This document shows positions 18,483 through 27,105 of a stretch of DNA of 64,000 nt, one piece after another. The translations under genes were made by a program, and so were the position numbers. Below the pieces are notes generated by a model that ran no database searches, was not told the origin of the DNA, and saw nothing but the letters and a program-made list of their open reading frames with translations. Location of the stretch: contig NZ_CP015136.1 in the NCBI RefSeq assembly GCF_001618865.1, positions 2,887,001-2,951,000 of the forward strand, given 5' to 3'. Position 1 is the first letter of the stretch, and the number at the start of each line of letters is the position of its first letter. Source of the stretch: Luteitalea pratensis. GTDB lineage: Bacteria > Acidobacteriota > Vicinamibacteria > Vicinamibacterales > Vicinamibacteraceae.

Positions 18483-18656
18483 CTACTCCTCACGTTGCCA
18501 GGGCTGAGGGGGCTGCGGGCCCAAACGGATGCCGGCGAGGTCTGCATCGACACCCACGTCCGTGAGAACCGTCTCCTTGGGTCCCGAGCGTCGTTGCTGC
18601 TTCTCGCGCCGGCGATCGGCTACGGCACGCTCGCGCTGCAGTTTCACCGCCGTCAT
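18483..18656 (-). CDS. 57-residue basic small protein
   Basis: It begins MTAVKLQRERAVADRRREKQQRRSG and ends LGPQPPQPWQREE. The first half is a highly basic, probably helical stretch; the second is proline-rich. AAGGA lies four bases before ATG 18656. No known domain. With the 37-residue Lys/Gln protein at 10.6 kb it is the second short, highly charged ORF with a good ribosome binding site in this window. Confidence 0.45.
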   Translation of the reverse strand: MTAVKLQRERAVADRRREKQQRRSGPKETVLTDVGVDADLAGIRLGPQPPQPWQREE

Positions 18657-18962
18657 TTTTCCTTTCCGACTCAATAGTGTATTCCTCCGTGTCTGTCTAA
18701 AACGCCGAAGCCCTGGCCACCCCAGCCGGGAAGCCATCGCCCGAGGTTCGGCTCACCTGATGAAGTGTGTCACATAGTTCACGGACGTGGTCGTAAAGTT
18801 GAGGATGGGCCGGGTTCGGTTCTCGATCTCCGGCGGCTATCGACGCCGGCGTCTCATCGTCGACAGCACGGCGCTATCCATTGTCGGTGAAGGCAATTGG
18901 GCCGCTGCCCAGCACGGCGGACGTGGCCCGCGAGCCGCGTTTGCTCGAGGGAGGGCGTTGGC
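18657..18962. other. intergenic, no complete gene
   Basis: One plus-strand frame reads RFSISGGYRRRRLIVDSTALSIVGEGNW, which vaguely resembles the strand pattern of AsmA-type repeats. It has no start or continuation. I treat it as non-coding. The promoter of the gene starting at 18963 must lie here. Confidence 0.3.
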
Positions 18963-19933
18963 ATGCATGAACTCACTGCGACCACGATGGCCGTCAGCCT
19001 ATGTGCTCTGCTGGCCACACCTTGCGGCGCCCAATCGCCTGGCGGTCCACCCGCCGCCGACCACTGGACGATCAGCGTCTACACAGGGTCGTCGCCGTTC
19101 GCGTTGACGCCGCCGGCCTCCGTGCCGCACCCGGTGTTGACGGCCGCACACGTGACCGACATGCCCGATCTGAAGATCGACACGGTGGCTCACCCGAACC
19201 TGGTCAGTGCCAACGGCCGGATCTACATGTTCTTCACGGCGAAGGACCTCTCGGTGAACAAGGGCGGCATCGGACTGGCCGAGAGTGTCGACGGCCTGCA
19301 TTGGACGTTCCGGAAGACCGTCCTTCGGGAGCCGTTCGTCCTGTCGAGTCCCTTCGTGTTCCGTTGGCAGGGCGCCTACTACATGGTCCCTGAGTCCTAC
19401 ACGGAGCACACGATTCGCCTCTATCGAGCGACATCGTTCCCTGACCAGTGGGAATACGTGCGCGACCTCCTCGCTGGCGAACCGGCCGAGGCATTCATCA
19501 GCCCGACGATCGTGCAACACGAGCAACGGTGGTATCTGTTCACATCGCCGTCGGGCAACGACACCCTGCGGCTGTTCGTCGCGGCAAATCCGACAGGGCC
19601 ATGGGCCGAGCATCCAGCCAGCCCCGTTGTCGGGAAAGACCCCCCACAACGCCAGGCCTGCGGGGACGACCCTTCGTGCAGGACGGCGCGCTCTACCGAG
19701 TGGCGCAGGACTGCTTCCCGACGTACGGCCTGCAGGTGTTCGCCTCGAAGATCACATCGCTCAGCCCGACGATCTACGCCGACACGAAGGTGGAGGCGCC
19801 GCTGATCAAGGCATCGGGCCAGGGATGGAACCGCAAGGCGATGCACCACGTGGAGGCACATCAGACGGGAACGAACCAGTGGCTCGCCGCCGTCGATGCG
19901 CTCGGCAACGCGTCCACGGCGCCATCGCGCTGA
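18963..19933 (+). pseudogene. exported five-bladed propeller protein, GINT1 N-terminal-like (glycan-related), two 1-bp insertions
   Basis: ATG 18963 follows GAGGGAGGG. A signal peptide (LCALLATPCGAQ) leads into a beta-propeller like the N-terminal domain of glucosamine inositolphosphorylceramide transferase and GH43/GH32-like folds: HPNLVSANGRIYMFF, GLAESVDGLHWTF, SSPFVFRWQGAYYMVPESY, SPTIVQHEQRWYLFTS, GPWAEHPASPVVGK. An extra C in a six-C run at about 19640 and an extra A at about 19663 break the frame. Correcting both gives NARPAGRPFVQDGALYRVAQDCFPTYG and an ending at 19933. Without correction the protein loses its last blade. It could be a real pseudogene or two assembly errors. Confidence 0.7.
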
Positions 19934-20126
19934 TTTGTCCTCCGACCAATTGTGACCTCCTCCCGGCGGCTGTCGGGAAGTGGCAGGTGTCCACCCGCGG
20001 CGGCAACCAGCCCCGAGTTCCATTGGCACTGGAGGAGGTGTTTCCGGTTATAAGTGCAGCGGAATGGATGTCGACGCGCGGACAGGTCCGTGCATCGGTC
20101 GCCTTCGAACCGACGAGGATCTGCGT

Positions 20127-20951
20127 ATGCGTTCACTCCTGCGAATCACCTCAGTCATCTGTGTGGCCGTGTGTCTCTCGGTCGCCGCGCCCGTCGCCGC
20201 GCAGGTACAGGGGCCGCGCAAGCGCCTCCTGGTGATCGGCGAGGAAAAGGGCTATCGGCACGAGGCCGTGACGCATGCGATGGTGACGATGGCGCGCCTC
20301 GGCAAGGAGACCGGCCTGTGGGACACCGTCATCCGTACCGATACCGAAGCGCTCACGAAGAAGAAGCTGGAATACAACGCGAAGAATCTGAACGACTTCG
20401 ACGCGGTCGTCTTCTACACGGGCGGCACTCTCGAGATGGACGCCAGCCAGCAGGCCGACTTCCTGTCCTTCGTTCACGACGACGGCAAGGGCTTCCTCGG
20501 CATTCACAGCGCGACGATCACGTTCACGAAGTGGCCGGCATACGGCGAGCTGATCGGCGGCTACTTCGACGAGCACCCGTGGGGCACGTTCGACGCGCCC
20601 GTCATCATCGAAGACCCGGCATTCCCCGGCATGAAGCAATGGCCATCGGCGTTCACGATCAGCGACGAGATCTATCAGATCAGGAATTTCTCGAGAACGA
20701 CGACGCGGGTCTTGATGCGCCTCGATCCGTCGAAGCTGGACCTCGACAACCCGCGCGTGCATCGCACGGATGCCGACTTCGCGGTCACGTGGGCGCGGAT
20801 GTACGGCCAGGGACGCGTCTTCTACTCGACGCTCGGCCACGTCGAGGCCAACTGGGACAAACCGGAGATGCAGACGATGATCGCCGAAGCGATCAAGTGG
20901 GTGCTCAAGCTCGTCGACGCGGACGTCAGTCCACGCGCAGCGCCCCGATAG
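20127..20951 (+). CDS. exported ThuA-domain protein (class I glutamine amidotransferase-like fold)
   Basis: A 274-residue protein. The signal peptide is VICVAVCLSVAAPVAAQ. The ThuA domain then runs from KRLLVIGEEKGYRHEAVTHAM through DFDAVVFYTGGTLEMDASQQADFLSFVHDDGKGFLGIHSAT, GGYFDEHPWGTFDAPVI and AVTWARMYGQGRVFYSTLGHVEANW. ThuA proteins in Acidobacteriota and Planctomycetota are secreted and associated with sugar degradation, though the reaction is mostly unproven. The strand/nucleophile position has S (GIHSAT) rather than the Cys of true amidotransferases, as is usual for ThuA. I chose ATG 20127, immediately before the signal peptide. Part of this gene (20548-20895) is duplicated at 35164-35511. 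Confidence 0.88.
   Translation: MRSLLRITSVICVAVCLSVAAPVAAQVQGPRKRLLVIGEEKGYRHEAVTHAMVTMARLGKETGLWDTVIRTDTEALTKKKLEYNAKNLNDFDAVVFYTGGTLEMDASQQADFLSFVHDDGKGFLGIHSATITFTKWPAYGELIGGYFDEHPWGTFDAPVIIEDPAFPGMKQWPSAFTISDEIYQIRNFSRTTTRVLMRLDPSKLDLDNPRVHRTDADFAVTWARMYGQGRVFYSTLGHVEANWDKPEMQTMIAEAIKWVLKLVDADVSPRAAPR
20548..20895. repeat. 348-bp direct repeat, copy 1 (inside the ThuA gene)
   Basis: The sequence from agctgatcggcgg to gaagcgatca is matched without gaps at 35164-35511 with only scattered substitutions, mostly silent or conservative. It covers the C-terminal half of the ThuA domain. Confidence 0.85.
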
Positions 20952-21018
20952 CCCGAGCGGCTGTGGGCGGACACAGCTCCCATCGTCCTATTCGGTCGGG
21001 AACGACGCGAGTAGAGTC

Positions 21019-21774
21019 ATGGGCGTGCCACAGATGAACAGCGTCAACCGCTTCGACGACCGTGCCAGCGACTACGTCCGGTGTCGGCCGTCGTATCCCG
21101 CCTCGGCCATCGACCACATCCTCGCAGGGTTGGGTCCGCCCGATGGCCTGAGCGCTGCGGACGTCGGCGCCGGCACCGGCATCTCCGCGCGACTGCTCGG
21201 CGATCGAGGCGTTCGCGTGGTGGCCGTCGAGCCCGGGGTGGCGATGCGCGGTGCGGCGGCGCCTCATCTCCAGGTGAACTGGGTCGCGGGGCTGGCCGAA
21301 GCGACGGGGCTCGCGCCACAGGCGGTGGACCTGGTCCTGTCGGCACAATCGTTCCACTGGTTCCGCCCGGCCGAGGCACTCACCGAGTTCGCCCGCATCC
21401 TCCGGCCGGGCGGACGCCTGGCCATCATGTGGAACCGGCCAAGTACCAGCGACGCGCTGACGGCTGGCTACGGTCAGGCGGTCATCGACGTCGGCGGCGA
21501 CGTCGGCAGCGCGCGCATGTCCTTCGACGCAGTCGACGTGTCGCGCAGCGGCGTCTTCACTCCGGCAGTCCGGACGACGTTCCCCAACACCCAGCAGCTC
21601 GACCTCGCCGGCCTGATCGGCCGCGCCAACAGCGCGTCCTACGTGCCGAAGTCCACCGCGGCGAGCGCTCGTCTCAGGTCGTTGCTCACTGACCTGCACG
21701 ATCGCTACGCCGACCGCGATGGTCTGGTCACGATGTGCTACGAGACGGAAGTGTTCCTCGCGCACAGGATGTGA
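21019..21774 (+). CDS. class I SAM-dependent methyltransferase
   Basis: A 251-residue protein of the small-molecule methyltransferase type. SAADVGAGTGISARLLGDRG is motif I for SAM binding. VVAVEPGVAMRG carries the acidic residue at the end of strand 2. VDLVLSAQSFHWFRPAEAL is motif post-I/II, with the SFHWF variant common in this subfamily. ILRPGGRLAIMWN is motif III. The substrate is not predictable. Cytosolic, no signal. ATG 21019 is used; ATG 21034 would also fit. It lies 67 bp after the ThuA gene on the same strand but has no functional link that I can see. Confidence 0.88.
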   Translation: MGVPQMNSVNRFDDRASDYVRCRPSYPASAIDHILAGLGPPDGLSAADVGAGTGISARLLGDRGVRVVAVEPGVAMRGAAAPHLQVNWVAGLAEATGLAPQAVDLVLSAQSFHWFRPAEALTEFARILRPGGRLAIMWNRPSTSDALTAGYGQAVIDVGGDVGSARMSFDAVDVSRSGVFTPAVRTTFPNTQQLDLAGLIGRANSASYVPKSTAASARLRSLLTDLHDRYADRDGLVTMCYETEVFLAHRM

Positions 21775-21866
21775 GTGCCTGTGCATGGACACGCGCGCCA
21801 CGTTTAGCCAGAACCTGAGTGAGGGGCCCTTGACGGCCCGACGATCGACGAGTACATGTCGTCGAC

Positions 21867-23045
21867 ATGAGCCCCACGCGTATCGCCGCCCTGGTCCTCG
21901 CCGCCACTTTGACCGCGTCCGCCCAGGCGCAGACGCTCCCGGGCGTCGGCGCAGCCATGCAGGAGATGGTGGCCAGCAAGGAAGTGGCCGGCGCCGTCAC
22001 CGTCGTCGTCTCGAAAGATCGTGTCCTGCATCTGGACGCCACCGGGTCGGCCGATCTGTCGGCGAAGCGTCCGATGACTCCGGACACGCTGTTCTGGATT
22101 GCCTCGATGACCAAGCCGGTCACGGGCGTGGCCATCCTGATGCTCCAGGACGAAGGCAAGCTGAAGATCTCGGACCCGGTGGCGAAGTACTTGCCAGGGT
22201 TCGCCGATCTGAAGACGCCGTCCGGCAAGCCCGCCAACCTCACGATCACGCAGATCCTCACCCATACGTCGGGTCTCGGCGAGGCGCCCGGCCCGGCCGC
22301 GCAGGACGCCAGGACGCTCGCCGACCTGGAGAAGCTGTGGCTCGTCACGCCGATGCAGTACGAGCCCGGCGAGAAGTGGCAGTACACACAAAGCGGGATC
22401 AACGCCGCGTCGCGCATCGTCGAGGTGATCAGCGCGATGACGTTCGACGCGTTCGTGCAGCAGCGGATCTTCGACCCGCTCGGCATGAAGGACACGACGT
22501 TCTACCCGACCGACGCACAGCTCGCGCGGCTGGCCACCGCCTACGTCAAGAACGCGGCGACCGGCGCGCTCGACGCGGTACCGCCGCGCCGCGACTACGG
22601 CCCGCGCAACCGGCCGCCACAAGGCAACGGTGGGCTCTACTCGACAGCACCCGACTATGCGCGCTTCTGTCGGATGCTGCTCAATGGCGGCACACTCGAA
22701 GGCCGCCGCTACCTCAGCGCCGCCTCGATGAGGTCTCTGACGACTCCCCTCACCGGCGACTTGCCGACCGGATTCTTCCAGAGCGACGCATGGGGGAACC
22801 GCGGCGCCAACTACGGCTGGGGCCTGGCCACCAGCATCCTGCGAACCCCACACGACGGCGTGGCGTCGATGCTCTCGACGGGGACCTACGGCCACGGCGG
22901 CGCCTGGGGCACGCAGGCCTGGATCGATCCCGTGAAGGGCGTGGCGTACATCCTCATGATCCAGCGATCTGGCCTGCCCAACAGCGATGGCAGCGACATC
23001 CGCCGAGCCTTCCAGCAGGCGGCGGCCGCGGCGCTCGCGAAGTAG
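21867..23045 (+). CDS. exported serine hydrolase of the class C beta-lactamase/esterase fold
   Basis: A 392-residue protein. Signal peptide IAALVLAATLTASAQAQ. The catalytic SxxK motif is IASMTKPVTG (Ser-Met-Thr-Lys) near residue 90. A YxS/N-type second motif is seen in QYTQSGINAASRIVEVI. The third motif is HGGAWGT near the C-terminus. The spacing fits beta-lactamase-related esterases and D-aminopeptidases rather than true AmpC resistance enzymes. It acts in the periplasm or outside the cell; the natural substrate is unknown. The IS1182-type element starts about 100 bp downstream. Confidence 0.9.
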   Translation: MSPTRIAALVLAATLTASAQAQTLPGVGAAMQEMVASKEVAGAVTVVVSKDRVLHLDATGSADLSAKRPMTPDTLFWIASMTKPVTGVAILMLQDEGKLKISDPVAKYLPGFADLKTPSGKPANLTITQILTHTSGLGEAPGPAAQDARTLADLEKLWLVTPMQYEPGEKWQYTQSGINAASRIVEVISAMTFDAFVQQRIFDPLGMKDTTFYPTDAQLARLATAYVKNAATGALDAVPPRRDYGPRNRPPQGNGGLYSTAPDYARFCRMLLNGGTLEGRRYLSAASMRSLTTPLTGDLPTGFFQSDAWGNRGANYGWGLATSILRTPHDGVASMLSTGTYGHGGAWGTQAWIDPVKGVAYILMIQRSGLPNSDGSDIRRAFQQAAAAALAK

Positions 23046-23156
23046 CTTCTCGGTATCCATCGAGTTTCCGAGTGCGGGCTGACGTGCCGCGCCGAAGCGA
23101 GTCCAGTCGTCAACGGCGCTGCGCGATCTGTGTCCGAGCCTGCCTGGCTCAGCTAG

Positions 23157-23175
23157 CAGCCCGTGGCGCAAGTCA
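23157..23175 (+). repeat. left terminal inverted repeat of the IS1182-type element
   Basis: AGCAGCCCGTGGCGCAAGT pairs with the inverse of the right end (AGCAGCCCGTGGTGAAAGT) with two mismatches. A nearly identical copy without an element lies at 46861. Confidence 0.8.
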
Positions 23176-23180
23176 CTGAC

Positions 23181-24539
23181 TCACGCCGGTAGCGCACCGC
23201 CGAGGTCGTCGGTGGTGTAGGTCGACACGGGCACCGACAAGGGTGTGGTGCCCGGCAGGTCGGCCCAGCGCGGGGCGAGCAGGCCGAGATAGCGCGTGAT
23301 GAGGCGCGTGAGCGCACCGAGGCGGCTCCGGAGGCCTCGCGGCGTGCCCCAGCCGGTCAGTTGTCGCAGGATCAGGCCAAGATTGAAGGCGCCCGCATGC
23401 ACCAGGAGCCGCTTGAGGATGTTCTGATGCCCGCGCAGATGCGTGCGGCGCATCGCGCCGGTCTCGTAGAGGTGCGCGAACGAGCGTTCGACGTACTCGG
23501 CGCGCTGCCGGCGGAGTCGTCCGCCACGCGCGCCATGCAGGCGTCGGCGATTCGCGTAGACGAGCGCTTTCGCTTCGGGAAGGTCCCGCCATTGCCGGCG
23601 CCCGCGGTCCGGTTCGGCGATGTACGGACGGACGTCGAGCGCGTGCAGGTCGATGAGGGTCCGATTGCTGTGGTAGCCCTTGTCGGCGATCAGCTCCTCC
23701 AGCCGGTGCGGCGCGCCGGCCCGTTCCAATTGCTCCGTCGCGTCGACGACGGTCTCGATCACCGTGGTGGTGTCGCCGACGTCGGCGCCGTCCACGCGCA
23801 CGGAGACGACCGCCCCGCTGTCGACATCGACGGCGTGCTCGGCCTTGTGCGCGAGGTGCGTCCGCCCGTTCTTCATCTTGGTGATCTTCGCGTCGGGATC
23901 GACCGGGTGCGTCCACTCCTGGTTGGAGCTCTTCTTCTTGCGACGCCGGTCGAAGCGCGCCAGGGCCTCCCGCGTGGGCGTCGTGATGCCGGAGGCCTCG
24001 GCGAGTTGCGTCAGGTAGGCCTGGTAGGTCTCGCCCGTGTCGCGCCGCACGATGCTGCGCATGGCGGCATTGGCCTCGAGTGTCGTCGCATCGACCGCCA
24101 CGGTCTGGCCGCGCAGCAGCCCGTGCGCCACCAACTGCGTCTGCACCCACGTGAAGACGGCTCGATGGGTCTCGATGTCGATCAGCCGCCGCGTGCGGGA
24201 GATCGTCGAATGATCCGGCGTGCCGTCCTCGAGCCCCAGATGCAGGAAGCGACGGATGGCCAGCGAATCGGCGGCACGCCAGGCAATGCCGCGCTCGGAG
24301 CCGAGGCCCTCGAAGTACCCGAGCAGGAGCAGCCGGAAGTACCGACCCGGCGCCAGCCCAGGGCGTCCCATCACCGCCGCGTAGAACCGACGGCATTCCG
24401 CCTCGACGAACGCGTCGAAGCCGGCCGCGTCGAGCACTGTATTCAACCGCGCGTAGAACGGATGCCCAGGTGCCGTTGGCAGGTCCGACGTCGCGATCCA
24501 CAGCAGCGGTTGTTCATCCTGGCGGGTGCCCATGGCCAT
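23181..24539 (-). CDS. IS1182-family DDE transposase
   Basis: A 452-residue transposase. An N-terminal DUF772-type domain (PFYARLNTVLDAAGFDAFVEAEC, GRPGLAPGRYFRLLLLGYFEG, DHSTISRTRRLI) precedes the catalytic core. The core has the first Asp in VAVDATTLEANAAM, the second in ELIADKGYHSN, and Glu in AEYVERSFAHLYETG. This is the order of the IS1182/IS5-like DDE fold. The length is normal for the family and I see no lesions. Two ATGs lie six bases apart (24539 and 24533); the first is used. It ends 24 bp inside the left terminal repeat. Confidence 0.9.
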   Translation of the reverse strand: MAMGTRQDEQPLLWIATSDLPTAPGHPFYARLNTVLDAAGFDAFVEAECRRFYAAVMGRPGLAPGRYFRLLLLGYFEGLGSERGIAWRAADSLAIRRFLHLGLEDGTPDHSTISRTRRLIDIETHRAVFTWVQTQLVAHGLLRGQTVAVDATTLEANAAMRSIVRRDTGETYQAYLTQLAEASGITTPTREALARFDRRRKKKSSNQEWTHPVDPDAKITKMKNGRTHLAHKAEHAVDVDSGAVVSVRVDGADVGDTTTVIETVVDATEQLERAGAPHRLEELIADKGYHSNRTLIDLHALDVRPYIAEPDRGRRQWRDLPEAKALVYANRRRLHGARGGRLRRQRAEYVERSFAHLYETGAMRRTHLRGHQNILKRLLVHAGAFNLGLILRQLTGWGTPRGLRSRLGALTRLITRYLGLLAPRWADLPGTTPLSVPVSTYTTDDLGGALPA

Positions 24540-24597
24540 GCGCAGCCAGTCTATCGAGCGCGATCGATCGTGTCGATCCCTCGGAACGACTCAGGAG

Positions 24598-24616
24598 ATA
24601 CTTTCACCACGGGCTG
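24598..24616 (-). repeat. right terminal inverted repeat of the IS1182-type element
   Basis: Read on the minus strand it is AGCAGCCCGTGGTGAAAGT. It is flanked by CTAG on the outside, as at the left end. Confidence 0.8.
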
Positions 24617-25606
24617 CTAGGGCTGAAACGTGAATCCTGGTTTCAGCTCGCAGCGATACATACGTGTGCCGTCAGCGCGGGCATCGAGACGGCACGTCGC
24701 CCACGAGAGTCGCAGCATCGGGCCGAGCGGGAAGATGATCCCCTCGCCTTTGACCTCTGCCTCGATGCTGGGCCCCTGCGCGCCGGGCGGCAGCGTGAAG
24801 TTCATGAACCGCTCGAAGATTACCGGATACGCGTGCCGGACCAGGTCACTGACGATGTGCTGGGCGACTTCGGCCTCCACGAGATAGGTCACCGAGTCGG
24901 ACCAGTTCAGGACCGATCCCCGAATCATCTGGCCGCCGCGCGAGAAGTTGTCGGCTGCCACCCGCGTGAACGGGCACGGGCCCGCCAGGCACGACACACG
25001 CACGTTCTGGAACTGACGGTCCGGGCCCGCCTCGAGCGAGAAACTTCCGAGCGTCGCCTTCCAACGCCCGTCCGGAGAGCAGGGCGCCTGACCGGCGCAC
25101 GGCACGTTGGCCGTGTTGGCGAACTCGAAGGTCCGGGCGGCACTGGCGATCTCGATGGTGGCCTCGGCCTTGGAGGTGTATCGCACCCGAACGTTCGCGA
25201 TTGCGACCTCCGGCTTCTCGTTCGCTCGTTCGTACGCCGCGAGCATCGGTCGCAGGCGGACGAGGTGAAGCTGGTTCGCGACCAGGTTGCTCGCGTCGAA
25301 CGGGTGGTACTGCGGGTGTTCGACCTTCAGCGTGATGGACTGCTCCCGCGGCACTGGGGGATCCAGGGTGAGGCGGAACAGGCCCGATTCGTCGGTCCTG
25401 CCGGAAGCTGACGAGGCACCGGCGAGGGCACTGACGCGGGCCTGGGCAACAGGCCGCTGACGCTGGGGATTGGTATCGGCGGTCAGGACCGCGCCGGTCA
25501 CCAGCCGCAAGCCCTCAGGCCGGCGCCACTTGATCAGCGCCAATACCGCCATCGTCATGGCGATGGCGATGACCCCGCTTACTGCGAGCCGCTTCGCGTG
25601 TCTCAT
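24617..25606 (-). CDS. membrane-anchored protein with carboxypeptidase-regulatory-like domain, unknown function
   Basis: A 329-residue protein with one N-terminal transmembrane segment (LAVSGVIAIAMTMAVLALI), then an Ig-like segment (PVAQARVSALAG...SGRTDESGLFRLTLD). The larger C-terminal domain contains cysteine pairs (VPCAGQAPCSPDG and VSCLAGPCPFTRV) and ends RMYRCELKPGFTFQP. Its function is not recognised. The stop codon TAG lies in the CTAG that borders the IS, so the element inserted at or within the last codon. The true C-terminus may have been altered slightly, but the ending looks natural. Confidence 0.65.
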   Translation of the reverse strand: MRHAKRLAVSGVIAIAMTMAVLALIKWRRPEGLRLVTGAVLTADTNPQRQRPVAQARVSALAGASSASGRTDESGLFRLTLDPPVPREQSITLKVEHPQYHPFDASNLVANQLHLVRLRPMLAAYERANEKPEVAIANVRVRYTSKAEATIEIASAARTFEFANTANVPCAGQAPCSPDGRWKATLGSFSLEAGPDRQFQNVRVSCLAGPCPFTRVAADNFSRGGQMIRGSVLNWSDSVTYLVEAEVAQHIVSDLVRHAYPVIFERFMNFTLPPGAQGPSIEAEVKGEGIIFPLGPMLRLSWATCRLDARADGTRMYRCELKPGFTFQP

Positions 25607-25696
25607 GGCGCTGCCGCCCTATTTTAGTGACGTTGTGGTAGAAGGCGGACGCATATACTCGTCGACCTCGTCCTCTGTCGGTCGACGGTACAGCTG

Positions 25697-27007
25697 ATGC
25701 CCTCGCGAACCCCATCCATCCGTCGTCGCCACGTTCTCACAGGGCTCGGAGGGGGCCTGGCGCTGGCTGCCGCCGGTTTCCGGGCCGCTCGCGCCCAGCA
25801 GGCATCGAAGGGGGCGGCGGCGTCCGCGGCCGAGGGCGAGGGGCTGCTCGACGAGATTCAGCGCGCCACCTTCGACTTCTTCTGGGAGCAGACCGACCCC
25901 GCCACGGGACTCGTTCGCGATCGCTTCAGCGTCCGTGCCGCCAGCGATTCGCGAACGGCGGCGAGCATCGCCGCGACGGGGTTCGGCCTGACGGCCATCT
26001 GCATCGGCGCGCGTCGACAGTATGTGCCGATGGAGGAGGCGCGCGACCGCGCCATTGCCGCGCTCCAGTTCCTCGACGGGAGCATGCCCACGCACCGTGG
26101 CTTCTTCTACCACTGGGCCGACGTGCATACCGGCGCGCGCATCTGGGATTCGGAGATTTCGTCGATTGACACGGCGATCCTGCTGTGCGGCGTCCTCACG
26201 TGCGGCGAGTACTTCCGCGACTCGGCGGCGGCGGAGCTGGCGGCGCGGATCTTCGACCGGGTGGACTGGACATGGCTCTCGGCCGACACGGCGTTCCTGC
26301 CGCACGGCTGGCGACCCGAGGTCGGCTTCCTTCAGTATCGATGGGACGTCTACAGCGAGCTGATGATGATGTACCTGCTCGGTCTCGGGTCCTCGACGTT
26401 CCCGCTGCCGGTCGAGACCTGGCATGCGTGGAAGCGGACGATCTTCGAGTACGACGGGTTACGCTACATCGGCTCGTTCGCGCCACTCTTCGTCCACCAG
26501 TACTCGCAGGCCTGGTTCGACTTTCGCGGCCGCCGCGACCGTTACGGCGACTACTTTCGCAACTCGGCGACGGCCACCGAGGTCCATCGCCGGTTCTGCC
26601 TGGAGCTGGCTGAGCGGTTCCCGCATTTCAGCGACGATCTCTGGGGAATCACTGCCTCGGACTCGGAGCACGGCTACGTCGCCTGGGGCGGTCCGCCAGA
26701 GGTCGGGCCGCTCGACGGGTCGGTCGTGCCGAGCGCCACGACCGGTTCGTTGCCGTTCATGCCGAAGGAAACCCTGCGTGTGCTGCGCACGATTCGCACG
26801 CGATATTCCCGCGCCTGGAGCCGCTACGGTTTCGTCAACGCGTTCAACCCGATGACCGACTGGTATGACCCCGACGTCGTCGGTATCGACACCGGCATCA
26901 CGCTCGTGATGGCCGAAAATCTGCGGACCGGCTTTGTGTGGGAGACCTTCATGCGCAACGTGAACGTGCGCCGCGCGCTCCAGCGCGCGGGATTCAGGTC
27001 CTACTGA
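25697..27007 (+). CDS. exported glucoamylase-like protein (PF10091 family)
   Basis: A 436-residue protein with a Tat-type signal (RRRHVLTGLGGGLALAAAGF). The glycoamylase-like (alpha/alpha)6 domain runs from LLDEIQRATFDFFWEQTDPATGLVRDR through TAASIAATGFGLTAICIGA, RGFFYHWADVHTGARIWDSEISSIDTAIL, WDVYSELMMMYLLGLGS and WGITASDSEHGYVAWGGPP. It ends with GFVNAFNPMTDWYDPDVVGIDTGITLVMAENLR. Family members are linked to beta-1,2- or beta-1,3-glucan breakdown (for example sophorose-releasing enzymes). The substrate here is unverified. The acidic residues in WDSEISSID and TASDSEHG are candidate catalytic groups. An inverted repeat follows at 27039. Confidence 0.88.
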   Translation: MPSRTPSIRRRHVLTGLGGGLALAAAGFRAARAQQASKGAAASAAEGEGLLDEIQRATFDFFWEQTDPATGLVRDRFSVRAASDSRTAASIAATGFGLTAICIGARRQYVPMEEARDRAIAALQFLDGSMPTHRGFFYHWADVHTGARIWDSEISSIDTAILLCGVLTCGEYFRDSAAAELAARIFDRVDWTWLSADTAFLPHGWRPEVGFLQYRWDVYSELMMMYLLGLGSSTFPLPVETWHAWKRTIFEYDGLRYIGSFAPLFVHQYSQAWFDFRGRRDRYGDYFRNSATATEVHRRFCLELAERFPHFSDDLWGITASDSEHGYVAWGGPPEVGPLDGSVVPSATTGSLPFMPKETLRVLRTIRTRYSRAWSRYGFVNAFNPMTDWYDPDVVGIDTGITLVMAENLRTGFVWETFMRNVNVRRALQRAGFRSY

Positions 27008-27038
27008 TCTGGTCAGGATACGTACGCGTCCACGAAGC

Positions 27039-27060
27039 GGCCGGGCTCGGAGAGCCGGCC
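27039..27060. repeat. GC-rich inverted repeat, REP-like or terminator
   Basis: GGCCGGGCTC-GG-AGAGCCGGCC can form a strong hairpin just after the glucoamylase-like gene, with one bulge. It has no T-tract, so it fits a REP-type palindrome at least as well as an intrinsic terminator. I found no second copy in the window. Confidence 0.5.
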
Positions 27061-27105
27061 CTACCTTCTGTATGGATCAGTCCCCTGCGGTACACTGCGA
27101 CCTCC

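Larger units (their letters stand above)
23153..24620. mobile_element. complete IS1182-family insertion sequence
   Basis: A 1.46-kb element with one transposase gene and imperfect terminal inverted repeats beginning AGCAGCCCGTGG at both ends (23157 rightward, 24616 leftward). Both ends are bordered by CTAG (23153-23156 and 24617-24620). That may be a 4-bp target duplication or part of the inverted repeat, since CTAG is palindromic. The right border supplies the TAG stop codon of the gene ending at 24617. The ends and the reading frame look intact. Confidence 0.85.

Noticed and set aside
21804-23171. 455-codon minus-strand open frame
   Set aside because: Antisense to the serine hydrolase, which has signal peptide and SxxK motif.
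23361-24620. 419-codon plus-strand open frame inside the IS
   Set aside because: Antisense to the transposase and without recognisable motifs.
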